DNA from: Symbiodinium natans
Lineage: Eukaryota > Sar > Dinophyceae > Suessiales > Symbiodiniaceae
NCBI GenBank assembly: GCA_905221605.1
Contig: CAJNDS010002513.1
Coordinates: 1-64,000, forward strand
Length of the DNA: 64,000 nucleotides
Direction: 5' to 3'
Shown here one piece after another: positions 47,151 through 59,800 of the stretch. The translations under genes were made by a program, and so were the position numbers. How positions within the stretch are numbered: the stretch's first letter is position 1; each line of letters opens with the position of its first letter. The notes beneath the pieces were generated by a model that saw only the letters and a list, made by a program, of their open reading frames with translations, had not been told where the DNA came from and did not search any database.

Positions 47151-48082
47151 ATATGTTTTTATACATTTCAGATTCTTAACATGGTCTGCGGCAGGCCAAT
47201 GCCGGGGCCTGTTACCTTGCGCTATGCGGCGCTGATGATTTTCGTGGTCGCAACCCACTCAAACCTACGCAGCGCATAAGGTGTAAGGCAATCTGCTCCT
47301 TCTTTTGCTGACGATGTGCGTTGCGAGATGGAATTGAAGGTCAAGAGTGCTTGAAGTCACGTGCCCCAGCACTGCAAGCAGAACAACAAGGGAATCCATG
47401 CACAAACGGCAGCCCAAACCAACGTGCGGCCTACGCGGACCCTACTCACCACGCCAAATCTGTTTTAATCTGTTTGAGAACGTCCAAGCATCCGCTTCGA
47501 GTCGAGTAGCCCTTATCTGAATGCCCCCCGAGTGGACCCAACCCATCCCGATCTGGCGCGTCAGGGCTCGGGGATTCCTAGACGGTGTCTTACGATGTTC
47601 TTCATGGTTGCAACCGACGTGGATCTACGCGGGCCCCTGCTCCACCGATGCGTACACGCGGAGAGAAAGCCATGTCTCAATTTGGAAGTAGCATGAAGCA
47701 GCTACAAGAACGAGCCCGCAGTTTCGGCTATTTACCTCCGTTATCTTGTTCGTGGGCCAAAAGACTTCTTAATTATATAACTCGCCCATGATTCGTGAAT
47801 ATTCGTGAATTTGCTCATGCATGTCGCAAGCTCATGGACTACATTCACTATTCATGTTTTTTCTTTAAACTGGTGAGCCAAGAGACAAAAACTTCCTCTG
47901 TTGCACTAGGGGCTCTTGGTGAGCACGACGTAGCACAACAAAACCAATTGTATTCGCACGCCAATGACAAGACTTGTTGCTACACGTATGCAGGGCTAGA
48001 CAAGGACAAGAACTACAACAAACACTGCTCACTCGGCTTTGACTTAGGACCCTTCAATGCAAGCAGCCTCTTGCAGTTCTGA

Positions 48083-50061
48083 TCAATACTTCCCATCGTA
48101 CTGTTCGCTGAAGTCCGCAGCGCCAGCCTCGGCTGCCTTGCGTAGCAGCGCGCGGCCAGAGTCAAAGTTCTCAGATATGACGAGCGCCTTGCGCTGAGAT
48201 GGCTGTGGCTGCATTTGCATGGGCACCACGCAAAGGCTTTTGTCTGTCAAGAGTCCACAAGACATGTGCTGGTAATGGCTCGGCGAGGTACATTCTGAAT
48301 AATCAATGCAAGCATGAGCTGCCGCGGGCATTCTCTTGCAAATCCCCCCCAATCCCAAATATCAGAACCTCACGGGCAACGTATCTTTTTGGACTCTCTC
48401 TCTCTCTCTCACTTACTCAAGACCACCGTGCACAATGCTAACGGTCATAGCCAGGAATTAGGCATCCGGTCACTGAAACCCAGGACAAAGCACCTCGCCA
48501 TACTGGAAAAGATGGCGAGGCTGGAGCTCGTGCTTCAGGCTGGCCGCTTGAAACATCTCCTTGGCAGATGGGCTATTGCACCTTATAATCCCTTAAAAAG
48601 GGCCCTTTATAGGGTTGATTCTGGGGATTATAAGGCCGAATAGGCTATCCTGGCATGCATCCGATGCTGAGTTGCGGCGTCTCGCTTCTCAGCTTCTGGG
48701 GTTGATGAACGCTCGATGTCATCTGCGTAGCCAGACAAAAAACACAGGGTCGGAAGCAACAAGGCCAGAGCAGATTCTACACACTCATCGTGCTCGTTTC
48801 CGAAAACTAAAACCGCCGGGCTTTCTGTGTGATGTTGGCTTATTGCTCTTGCCACACTCATCTTGAAGGGTGAATCGAAAACTTAGGCTGCAGGATTCTC
48901 TAAGCATGGTCACTGGTCACACTCACGGGGGCTTCCCATATTCAGAGCTCAAGAGCTGAAGATGAAACTACGGTGTAGGTACTCCTTTCTCGACCATTGT
49001 GCAGGACGCGCTTTCCTCCCGCTGGAGTGCGTGGTGTACATTCGGCACATTCTCTCGCGTTCTGGAGGCAAGAATCCTGTGCTTTTTAAGTGCTTGTAAT
49101 AAACAGTGCCTTTGAATCGAGACTGCACTCTGGAGTCTCTCGAAGGGGCTTCTCACACAGCCTCAACCGAACACTTGTGAATCTCTAAACGGTTAAACGT
49201 GGCAACTGTAGGCCAGGTGGCAGCAGCTTCTGCGAGGCGTCCAGACTCGCCCAACGCCTGGTAAGCAGTAAACTGTGCTATACTGTGCTTGTGAGGAGCT
49301 TACAGGCGGATTATGTTGTTCCTAGGGCAATTTGGGCAATTGCTTTTCCTTCTGCATGGCCGCTACTGATCTGAACCTTGGGGTTGCCATGAGCTCGTGT
49401 CTCTGATGTCAGCACCCCGGCCGCATAGGCTCAAGTCTCAGGTACGTCAGCGACATTTTGAAGCCGCCACGAAGCCACCACAGCAAGCCACAGCCCCCCC
49501 CCCCCCCCCCCCCCACAGAAGTTGAACCCATTGGGCGATTCCAAGTTCTGTCCATGCCCTTTTTCTTCGAAAGCCACTCGCCGTCACCACACGGTCCAAG
49601 GTCTCACTTTTCGGGAGATCAGGTCATGATTATGCAAGGTGTGGTAAGGCTTGCGGAGGCCTTGAAGGCCGCTGCTAAGCATGTGCTGCACTATTTAAAA
49701 CCTTTATGTGGATGCACTGGGGCACCCTTGTCGTTCTCCAGACATGGAACGCGCGCGTGGGCAAGAATATGCTTCTTTTGTCGCCCAGAAAAGGCGAGAC
49801 CTGGTCCCTCATGCGCAAGTGCGCGGAGAAATGGGGGTTTACGACCGTTTCTTGCTGATCTTGGCTGGCGAAGCGAACTGCCGATCCACTTCGGGCGATT
49901 GTGGGGAGCACGGTCTCGACTTCCCACCCCAGTGCTGCTCCGCAAATGGCATTCCAATGATTGCCAATCGCACCGAGGATTTCTAGAATTGTAGACTCTG
50001 CTCTCTGCTGTGAGTTACCATGAGCGACTTCTGGGACTTCGGGAATTGTGAAGTCGCCCAT
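48083..50061 (-). CDS. candidate gene of unknown function with first and last exon visible
   Basis: A start in good context (ACC-ATG-GGC) at 50061 opens MGDFTIPEVPEVAHG, followed by a GT donor. A terminal exon at about 48190-48083 encodes ISENFDSGRALLRKAA and ends EQYDGKY-stop. The exons between were not identified, and the two ends may belong to different genes. No family recognised. Confidence 0.35.
48581..48635. repeat. perfect 12-bp inverted repeat (hairpin)
   Basis: CCTTATAATCCC at 48581-48592 and its exact complement at 48624-48635, loop 31 bases. The loop itself holds the palindrome AAAGGGCCCTTT. It could be a small MITE-like end pair, a cruciform, or an RNA hairpin. It lies inside the span of the doubtful gene at 48.1-50.1 kb. 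Confidence 0.85.
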
Positions 50062-51289
50062 GGTGACTCGCTGTCCTCTGCACCCTTCACATGGGATCTG
50101 GGTGGAGCAGTCGGATCAGGCCCTGCACTTTGCGACGATGGAATAGTAGACCCAGCTCAGTGACAATTGAATGGCAGCTGTGAGTCCTAGAATGTCCTAG
50201 AGGGGGTCATTTTTTTGCAGCCTTAAACCGCCACAATGGTTATCAAGTCATTTCTGCATTTTATGAAACTTTCTGCTTTGAGGCAAGGGATGCTGTAGCG
50301 ATGTTAGGGATCTCTGAATGGCTCGAGCGCAATTCTTGCACCATAAGCCCCCCTATAGGCACCTCAGCCAATCGTAGCGCCGCGTAGCTGCCAGGATCAA
50401 AGGCCAAGGCCTGGCATGGTTGCATTGTCAAGTCTTACATCTTCCTGATACATCCTGATACCTACTGTTATTTCAGAAGCAGCAGTGCATTCGCAGTGAG
50501 GCGACTGTGCCGACAAGGCGGAGCTAGAATCCGCCTGACGATACCACTTCTCGGCTTCCTCGTCAGGTTCGAGAATGGCTGGTGCAACTTGCTTCTTCAG
50601 TCTCAGGTGATCGAGACTCTTGCAACATCAGTGCACGACATGACTGTGACCAAACATGTGACCAAACATAATCACCTCAACCTTCCCCCGAATTTAGGTG
50701 GGGGTGGGAGGGGCCCCTTGAAACCTACTGTACGGGATGAGTGTTCTTGAGGTCTCTGGGCTCCTTCGGGGTCTCTTCTGGCCTCAGGGCCTCTTCTTGA
50801 AGGACTCGGCTTCAGATCACAAGGGTTGGCTTGGATTGACAGAGCCAGGGCTGAAGGCGGAAGCTTGGAATTCAAGCCTGAAGCTTGGAATCAAAAGGCC
50901 TAAGTTTTTGAGGGCCCCGGGCTTCGCTGGACAACTTGATCGCCAGGCTGGTTCGGTATGGTCGGTTGGAGGAAAAGATAGGAAAAGCAATCTGCTCTCT
51001 GATTTTAGACAGCCCGCCCCGTGGTGCAAATTTCCCCCCCCCCCCCCCCCCCCCGCCCACCCAATATTTAAACATGTTTGGCCCAGACCCGTTAAATTAG
51101 GAAGCGCAGCAAAGCGGATGTGGCTCATATTTGCCCAGCCTGTGGCCGCAGCTGGCCCAACTGGCTGCATGCCTCGTCCGAATTTCCAAGCCGCCCAGTG
51201 TCAGCTCTGGGAAGAATCACAGTCTCCAATGCAAGCAGAATGAGTGGTTGCATGCAAAGTCGAGAGTCTAGACTAGTAAATTGTCTCAT

Positions 51290-52050
51290 TGGACTCTCGC
51301 CTCCGCGCGACTTCGGCTGTCAACATTTTGGAGGTGCAGCACGTCCAGCAAGAAATCCTGCAGTATACCGGGATGCTCATCCTCAGGCCTTTCCATTACA
51401 TGGGCTGCCCCCACCTCCCCCCTCTCTCTTGACCCCCCCACCACTATCCATCAGCTCCTCAGCTCGGCTCGGGGCCAGCACCTGCTAGTATCTGCCATGC
51501 TAGTATCTGCCAGTGATGGGCATTCCGCACAGGATTTTCAAGCTGAAGCTGGAGCCAAGCACTACAAAAGGAACCGTGCCTTCAGGGTGGACACAGCCGA
51601 CCGCCAAGCTTCAGGGTGCTGCGCGGACAGCTGCTGCGCGAAACGGAAGAGGCCCTCCACCTCTCACATGTCTGCAAGCTTGTAGCCTGATTCTATCCGA
51701 TTCTGCTGGTCACTAGGGTTGACATGCTCAGAGGCCTCTTCGAGCTGGGCGTACACCTCACCAAGTCTGGCGAAGGCCGTAGCATCTTCCGGTTTGGAAG
51801 AGACCTGCCAAAGACAAACCTGCTAGGAAAGTGGTCCCTACGTGAGGTAAGCGGATTGCAGGATGCATCCCTGTTTGGAAGTGAGCATGTGGCTCACTCA
51901 ACTTACCTTAGACTCTCCGGGATCTCACGGAATTGCTACTGATCGATGCGAATTGGGACGCCTTCGCCTTCCACTGCTCCCGCAGCAAAACTAGCTTCTG
52001 CCGCTGCGTGAAGGAATCCATGTCAGCCTTCAGGTGGCCATGGGTACATA
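51290..52050 (-). CDS. multi-exon gene of unknown function, helical
   Basis: Minus-strand exon-like frames at about 52045-51940 (DMDSFTQRQKLVLLREQW), about 51812-51725 (after AG: VSSKPEDATAFARLGEVYA, tetratricopeptide-like) and about 51392-51300 (HPGILQDFLLDVLHLQN). Each has an AG-then-G acceptor available. Function unknown; the order suggests one gene. Confidence 0.42.
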
Positions 52051-52099
52051 CGACAAGCACTGAATTAACCCCTGCCGCTCGTCATGTCGATAGCTGCGC

Positions 52100-55000
52100 C
52101 GTCGTGGCAGCACGGACGGACCGGGCCTCCCTTGCGTCCGGGGGTGGTCTTGAGACGACAGGCCGGACGGCTCTGAACTGCATGGGGGCCTCCACAAACA
52201 ACCACACTGCTGCACGGCGCCGGAAGACAAGAAGTCTAAGAATATTCTTAGCCACCATGTCTGAAAGCTCTCATTGCCCGCTCGGGGGCCTTGAAGTCGC
52301 ATCAACTGCCGATTCGCAGCCATCCAAGCAACCGCTTGCTTGGTCCCGAAAGCTTGCGGAAACGAAAGCAAGCTTCTGCCCCAGAGCGTTCCTACTGTTC
52401 TACGCCCGTCACATGCAAACTTCAGCATGTTTTCGTGCAGCGTCGGTCCCTGCCCGGTCCAACATAACACCGCTGAAACGGCCTGGAACCCCAGACATCC
52501 TGCTAGACCCTCTAGACACTCGCCCGACTTGCCCACTCTCTGTGTCCTCTCCTTCATGAGAGCGTCGTATCTCCATTGATTTGCCGGAGGCCGCCGGGCC
52601 TGCAAAACAGTCCACAGCACCATCTTTGCCTGGACGCTTTTCGGAGTAGAGTCGATTGTGCTTCTATGCGGGTTTGTAGCCAGGGGCGTGAGCATGAGTC
52701 CCAGCTGTAATCTTGCAGCATCCCTATAGTTGCATCATGGTGCATCCCACAACTTCCCAGCGCGAACTCTCAGCCACGGTAGAGGCTAGACAGCCGGAGG
52801 CTCTGGCCATCAGCAGGTCCTGCAGCGCAACCAGTCCTGGGGCAACAGTATTACAAGTCTAGCAGATCAGGCTGAGAAGAAACTCATGGAAACTCCATCT
52901 GGCTACCGCTCAGCACCCTGGCCTTGCTTGCCTTGCTGTCCAAGTATGGGCGACAGGTCAGTCAACTCCTCCAGGCAACGAGGGGCCACCTGCTTACTCA
53001 TGCTTATTTAGATTTCTATGTTGTTGCAGGGTCGGTTGCCTCGAACTTGAGAAGAGCGGCAGCTATGCACACAACCCGCATCATGTCGATGAACCTTTAC
53101 CTGCCATTGCTGGTCCCGCATCTGTCCTCGCAGTCCTCGGCAAGGGAGAATTTCAAGCTTTGGGCTCAGAAATGCTGTTGCGTTGGTGGCCCAAACGTGT
53201 GGCTTGGGGCTGCCCACGTCAAGCTCCAAGCCAGCGCTGCGCGCTCAGGTAGAGCAGGATTGCTCGAGCAGCAATCTTCAGAAACACATCCCCCAGCCTT
53301 TCATGTATGGCTCATGTTGTTAAAGTATTTCAGCTGCCAAGAGGCACCGACAAAGCCCGACCAGCAAACCTGCATGCGGAAAGCGGCACACAACTGCACA
53401 GCCAGTTCTCCCGGCATGTCAAGTCAAGACATACCAGTACTCCAGATGTAGCCACTTCCAGATGATGTAGCTGCGTGGTATACTAAAACTTTTACTTTCG
53501 AAAAAACCAGAGGTCATCGCGCAAGCCTGGGCCCGAGGGTTCGCATCGCAGTGGCCCTCGTCACTACCTTCCAGACTTGTTGTTGGGCATGCGCGCTGAT
53601 CGAAAAAGCGTATTTAACCCTAAACCCTAAAACCCTAAACCCTAAACTTCTGCACTTTCTTTCGCCTTCTCCCTCGCTCTCCCAGCTCAGGCAGCTCTGG
53701 ACTGCGCTGAGGGTGATTCGATGTGTCACAAAGCAGTGCCTTCGATGCAGCTGCCGGCAGCGAGACAAAGAACGTGGTAACCGCGAGCCTTCCAGATTGG
53801 CGAGAGCCATGCCTCGGGAGATCTCGGGGGTGAGAACTGCCTTTAAGCTACACATTTGCTTGCGTTGGGCACAAGAAACTACAGCCCGCGGAATGCAGCT
53901 GTAGGGGGCGCCTTCTTGCAGCAGGTTGTTCTTTTTTTAAATCGAAATGCCAAGCGAGAAATCCACGGAGCCTGCTGGTGCAGGTCACTTTCGGGTGTGG
54001 CTGCTTCCTACGTGGAGAACCCAACTCCTTTTTCTTGTGGCGGCAAGAGGGTGGCAAGTGACGAGTGTGTCAACTCCCCCGCATAGTTCACGGGAAAGCC
54101 CCAGTGCGTTGCCACCTGCCACATGATGCCAGGATGCGAAATTTCTATAATAGTTGCGGCTCTGAAATTGTGTGCTTTGGGGTGTAATCTGCCGAGGCCT
54201 CGGGCCGATGGTGTACACCTCCACCCCCCCCCCCCCCCCCCCCCCCGACCCCGACCCCCCCACTTCCCCACCAGACTCCCCCACCCACCCACCGCAATGG
54301 ACTGGCCTTCACCGAGGCGGGTCGCGCAGCGTTAAATTTAATAGATGGATCGAACACGCTGGGACACACAACAATCACCGTCAGGTAGTATTCCCTCAAC
54401 CGTCATTCATTGTTGTTCGCAAATCCCGTTCGCACGCAGGGCTCGTCATGCTTTCATGCATGGTTCAGTTTCATTGGCACAGCCAGGCAGTGATTGAAAC
54501 GATCTGCAGTGTCAGAGTTCCATTGCCTGGGAGTAGAAGCAGCAGGCAACAAGCTATGAGCCTGGGCGTTTGTTGCACATCCTGCGATCCAAAGCCGATA
54601 CATACTTCCATAGCATCCCCCGGTCGTGCTCTGTGGTTCATGCAGCCGAGAGTCCACATGCGCGACTGAGCAGCTGGGTGGCAATGGAACCCCATGTTGC
54701 GAACAGGACGCATCACAGGATGCAGCGGATGGTTCGTGCTTGGGCACTCGGGTTGCCTAAGGTCAGGTATGTCTCATGTTGCAGACAGTAATTGTCAAAA
54801 AATGAATGCAATGGGCACACTACAAGCAAGCATTCTTGGGCTTGCTCGAGACCCAACTTTCGGGAACCTTCTGGCTAGCATTTGGTGGATTTGTGTCTGG
54901 AGCCCTTAGCTAGAAATAGCTCCTCGTCGGAACAATGTAACATAACTTTGAGGCTATACCATGTTGGTGAGCTGTCACAATGGTTGGACATGGTTGGCCA

Positions 55001-55260
55001 CTCTTCAGCCAATTTGCCGATTGAACTACGCTAACTACACCATTGAGAGCAATTCCAGCTCAAGCGTGAGCATCCTGAGCTTTCCTCAGCTTGTGCTTGC
55101 AGTCACCACACATGCCATCCCATCTTGCTGCATGAGTTGTGAAGAGATCTAAAGCAGCAATATGCTACGTAGGCTGGCTCTGAGGTGTCTGGAAACCTGT
55201 CAGGGCAGATCTCCGACATAACCGGTATGCTGGGCCTGCGGAGCTAGTGTCCGAATGGCA
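52100..55260. other. stretch without supported gene; repeats only
   Basis: Open frames up to 221 codons exist on both strands at 51.9-52.7 kb but overlap each other and lack domains. The telomere-type tract (53616-53647) and a 23-base C run (54224-54246) lie here. Confidence 0.35.
53616..53647. repeat. interstitial telomere-type repeat (CCCTAAA)n
   Basis: Four consecutive CCCTAAA-type units, one with an extra A. TTTAGGG is the plant-type telomere repeat and is also known from dinoflagellates. At this length it is an internal relic, for example of a break repair event, not a chromosome end. Confidence 0.85.
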
Positions 55261-55389
55261 ATCAGCTGCTTTATCCGCCTCGATGCACAGAGCTTGCCGA
55301 AGTAATGCTTTTCGCGGAGGCACTAGGCTCGCAGGACTCGGTGGTCCTCTGTCGTATGAGAAGTGCCCTTCGACTTCGCTGAGCTCCTG

Positions 55390-55505
55390 GCGTTAAACTC
55401 CTGGCAAATTGGCCCGCAAGGAAAGCATCCTGCAGGAGAGTGAAGCGCGCCGCCACAACCCAAAATTGATCAAAAGGCACCTTTTGCACAGCTTCCAAGC
55501 CTCCA
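55390..55505 (-). CDS. candidate exon, unknown product
   Basis: After an AG-then-G acceptor the frame reads EAVQKVPFDQFWVVAARF and a further amphipathic helix. A second minus-strand frame is also open. No family recognised. Confidence 0.3.
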
Positions 55506-55747
55506 ACGCACCCGAAGCTACAGGTACAGGGAAGACCGGGTTAGCTGACACAGAATGTTCCTTAAGCCTTAACCCCCCCCCCCCCCCAGGGCTATTCGCC
55601 TTGGGCAAGCTGTAGCGAATCATTTCCCACACAATTCTGCGTGGGGTGAGAATACAGTAAATACTTTGACAAGCTCGAGGCCCTTCCAACTTCTCTCTTG
55701 TAACTTTTCATTTCACCTGCTCACAGGGTTACAGAGTTACTGCTTCA

Positions 55748-56638
55748 TGAGGATCTCCCCCAAGTCTGAGACGACCCGCCGGGAGCCCTTGTTGTGCACT
55801 TCCACCAACGCCTCATCCACGGTCCAGAATGACTGACTATGATATTGACCTCAAAAGGGTTTCGGGATTGGTGAAATCCACCTGCTGACTGAGGCACGGA
55901 TGTCAGATGCGGGACCACGGTGCTGTTCAAGAACTCGCGTGGAGGGGCAGCCTTGAGGGCCGGATCAGCCGTCTGTGGCGCACTTGCCTCAAGGAGCACA
56001 TTGAGCCACCGCCGTCAGTTGAACCCCAAAAACAGACATGAAAGATGGTCATCGAAATCAGAATGTAAATGCACGCGTCAGGGAAAAAGGTTGCTGTTGA
56101 TGCAATGAACCATCTCGCCAGTGCTCTTCTTGCCAGCCAGCGCCTGTCCGAAGGCTTTTGGGACATGCAGTTTTCAGCTGCTGCTGGGTCCATCGCTAAT
56201 TTCGCTGCTTTCAGGCAGGACTGTGCAGGATCCCAAATTCAGAACTTCATGGAAAAACAAGCCTCAAGAACCTTCAGGATCCAAGTTATGTAGAGAAAGC
56301 TGTGTTGCTTCTTTGGTGCATTGGCATTGGTGCCACAGGTGACGCTCACGGGCGAGCCTGGCCCAAGAGCTTCGTGGGCTCCGCAGGGCGCCGCTCAGCA
56401 AGTGACAGGAGCTTCTCGCGGAGGTCTCGGCCAAGTGACCTGGGCCCAGCAGATGGCTCTGTGCATTTCGCAGTTTACGGAATGGGGCAGTTGTGGCAAC
56501 AATTAGCCACCGAATTCGGTGCCTTTCCGTGTCGAGTTGCTGCTCCCAATACTGCCGCATGTCTGTGGCCTGCATCTCGAACTCTGCAGCCATTTTGGCA
56601 GAAGCTTCGGCCACCTCTTCTGCCGTGGGATCTGGCAT
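55748..56638 (-). CDS. small multi-exon gene of unknown function with leader relict upstream
   Basis: ATG at 56638 opens a charged helix (MPDPTAEEVAEASAKMAAEF, then MRQYWEQQLDTERH). A middle exon at about 55998-55880 contains PPREFLNSTVVPHLTSV, which resembles the first half of a Dpy-30 motif (a dimerisation helix pair in histone methyltransferase and axonemal proteins); the second half is not visible. The terminal exon at about 55840-55748 encodes VDEALVEVHNKGSRRV and ends ILMKQ-stop. About 150 bases 5' of the ATG lies a spliced-leader relict. Inner exon borders are not fixed. Confidence 0.45.
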
Positions 56639-56790
56639 TGCAAAACCAAGCAGAGAAGAAACGAACTGACTGGAAGCTATTGTGCTGTGGAGCTTGCTAG
56701 TAGTTGCCAGCTCCTCGAAACAAGACGACTTCGACTTTGGGTGATGTGTGGTATCTTGATGAACTTACAAGAAACGATCTACTGCCGCAT

Positions 56791-56811
56791 CTTGAGCCAA
56801 AAACGTGCACG
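56791..56811 (-). other. degenerate dinoflagellate spliced-leader relict
   Basis: The minus strand carries TTTTGGCTCAAG, identical to the last 12 bases of the 22-base dinoflagellate spliced leader; the 5' part is diverged (14 of 21 positions overall). Such relicts are known from recycled trans-spliced mRNAs. It lies 5' of the gene starting at 56638. Confidence 0.6.
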
Positions 56812-56819
56812 AGTACGGC

Positions 56820-59800
56820 GGAGAGGTCCCATCGCTGTACGGGGCCTCGGGAGACAATGCCAACATGTGCCCCTACGCACCGATTAGCTGCCGCGCAGCA
56901 CGGATGCTTCCAACTCGGGCTCTCTCCCTGTGTCCTCAGGGGACTCGATGACCATGGCATCTAGCAGATGAGCTGTTTGCCTCAGCCGACAATGACAAGC
57001 CGACATGAACTCAAGCCTGGAAGCCGGTGGCATAATGATAAGTGTTGGCAAGTCTTTCCTGGTAATGGGTCGGGTCGCATGGTGCCTAGCCCCGATGAGC
57101 ATTTCCCCTGGGCATACACTTATACGCACTTGCCACTCCTACCCCACAGGTACCCGCCGGGCCCCGTCTCAAAACGTCACGGCAAGCTCAGGCCAGGTCA
57201 TGGAAGACGTCGAATCCGGCGGCAGCCATCCACACAGTGCCTCAAGGCGTCAAAGGCACATGACAACTAATGTGCAAGTTAGTAAGCATTCGTCACATAT
57301 GAGTACACATTATGCAATTATGCCGTATCAGTTCATATCAGCAACGATTATAGCAAGTGACTATAACGCGCGAGATCTACGAGTAGCTGACAACTCATGC
57401 CTGTAGCCCGAATAGAGCCCGAGACGCATATCCCTAGGCCTGTTTGGCCGTACAGACTTTTATGTGTTCAAAGGTTTCAGTAGAGATAAGTCTCCGGCTC
57501 TTGACAAGGCTGCCCGGTCCGGATGCTGTCGAAGGGCCTCTTGGCTGAAGGCTAACCACAAAAACTACGTGGAATCCAAGGGGCCAAACCTGGACTAGCA
57601 ACCCAAGCTCTACTTCGCAGGTGATTGCAGGGGTAACATGATGCAACATGTCTATATCGCCAGTGCGTCAGGCGCGAAGCAGCACCACAAAGCACCAACA
57701 GCCGTGCTTTCGATACCGGGCTCCGAGGGTTACGAATCAACACAGCCCGATGCCTTCTGCAGCTTCTGGGGCTGCAGAGGGCAGCACCGTGGCAGCTGCA
57801 GCTGTTCCAGCCTGTTACTCGAAACAGGCCAAACGGCTCCCTGCCAGTGCAGTCTGGGTTAATTATTGACAAACTATCCGCATGAAAGCTGTCAAACAAA
57901 GTCGTGAGCTCTTAAATCTGCCTCTCAAGGTCTGCTTCACGCGAAATTACGCAGAAAAACATTGGCTTCCTGTTACCCTGTGAAAGGGATGCTCGTGACA
58001 CGTGTGTGTCATGAGCATGAGGACATATCAGGACTGCGAGCATGACGGGGAGACTGCAGAAAGGCTCCGTATGGCTCAGTCTCCGCCTCGGAGCCTCCCA
58101 CAGCAGCGTGGCCACCTCTTTTGTTCAGAAACGAGTATGCCACGTATGTGCTAAGGCCTAGGGCATGCCCCAGTATGATTGTGGCGTGCCCAATCTGCAC
58201 CATGGGTGGCACATACTCCGACAGAGTGGATGTGAGTAGAGCCTACATTGCTAGGCACTCCTGGGACTCCCGACCATCGGCTCAAGAAGATCGTGACGGT
58301 CCACGACACAGGTGCCCAGGCACGGCTGCAAGCTCCTGGGCTCCGAATTGTGAGGTGATGCTGTAGTTCAGTACAGAAAGCTGCTGTTGCGTGTGGAGTG
58401 GGCAATCACGAAAAATGTTACTGGTGATTACCGATATCAGGCCCGGGCAGGAGGTTCACTGTGCAAAGCTTGGGCAACAGAGCAGTGGAAATCGACCTTG
58501 CCGAAACAGTCTGTTGCAAACTTTGCCATCAGCCTGCTGCCATCCGACAAGCACCGCGCAGAACCGATGCTTCAAAACAAAAGAACCTGGCCGGAACTGG
58601 CGAGCAAATGCCAGCTGCTGGTTGAGACCGACCTCGCATGAGATGCAGGGATCCAAAGCTGAGGGGCTGCAGTGCCAGGCGTCCGCCGCATGCGACCTTT
58701 TGCTTTAAACGTCTTGGACCTATTCTTTCAAAGTGGGGGAAAGGGAGACCTAGCCGCGAAATCTATGAATCTCTTGGTCCCTTGGTGTTTCCTGTGGGGC
58801 CTGGATTCTCTCGCCTCGGTGGTGTGACCCCTCTCGGTGTTTCCGCGTGCCCGCATCGCTCTCATCTAGGCACCCTGAGCATTTCTGGGCCCGGAAATTC
58901 GGAAAGGTCTGCATGAAGTGATGTGCGAAAAAAAACCACAAACAGCATTTTTCTTGCGGGTGTTGATCGGTCTGTCTGCAGCCAGGGCACCATGAAACGC
59001 CAGAGTGGATGTTCTGCTAGCGGCTTCATGTCGCCGTCAGATGCAAGCACGTCGCTCTCCCACCTTCCAACCCAAATTCCCATGCAAACGATGCAAAGGC
59101 TCTGCGCCAAAGACAGGCGCGTCAAAGCAGCTCGCTTCCAAGCGCTCGACGGGGCTGTTTGAGCGAGCTGCCGTGCCGGGTGTGCCTTCTGGCTTGGCTT
59201 TGCAGTTTGCCAAACAGAAACAGACATGCATAGGACTATAGACAGTATGATTTGCGTCATGCCGATCGTCATGCTGGTTCTTCGACGTGTGGCCATGAAG
59301 CCACTTCCCAGGTCCCTGACAGCGCTGGAAGAGCCTTCACGGGTGTCTTCGATATCGATGCCTCGAGGTCGCAATTGGTTGGCTGTTTGTGCATAGTTGC
59401 GGATCCTTGCAGGCCTAAGAGTGGATTAAGGTCATAAGCTACGTAGGTAGTAGCAGGTGTTGAGGTCGAGACTGTAGAGCGAGGCTAGGTGAAGTCGCCG
59501 GGGAAGGCTCTCTGCAGCTGCCGGACCTGCAGCGGCGGTGGGCATGTCATAAAGAATCACGTGTCAAAAGTGACAAGGCTATATGTGTTGAAATGGATGG
59601 TGCGGGATACAGTGGATATCAGAAACCGTGACATGTCTGCACGGAATGCATTGGATGTCACGCAACACAGCTTGGCTGATGGCTCAGGCGTGCAGGAAAA
59701 TGTGCTACCTGAATCAGGCTGTAGGGAGTTTGCGGATGCTAGAGGGTTTCCTGCTATCAAGCTAGTCGAGGAAGGCCAGTGCCAAAACACCAGGCTTGCA

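Noticed and set aside
52520-52615. GPAASGKS as a Walker A motif on the minus strand
   Set aside because: A different minus-strand frame is equally open here and no further P-loop NTPase motif follows.
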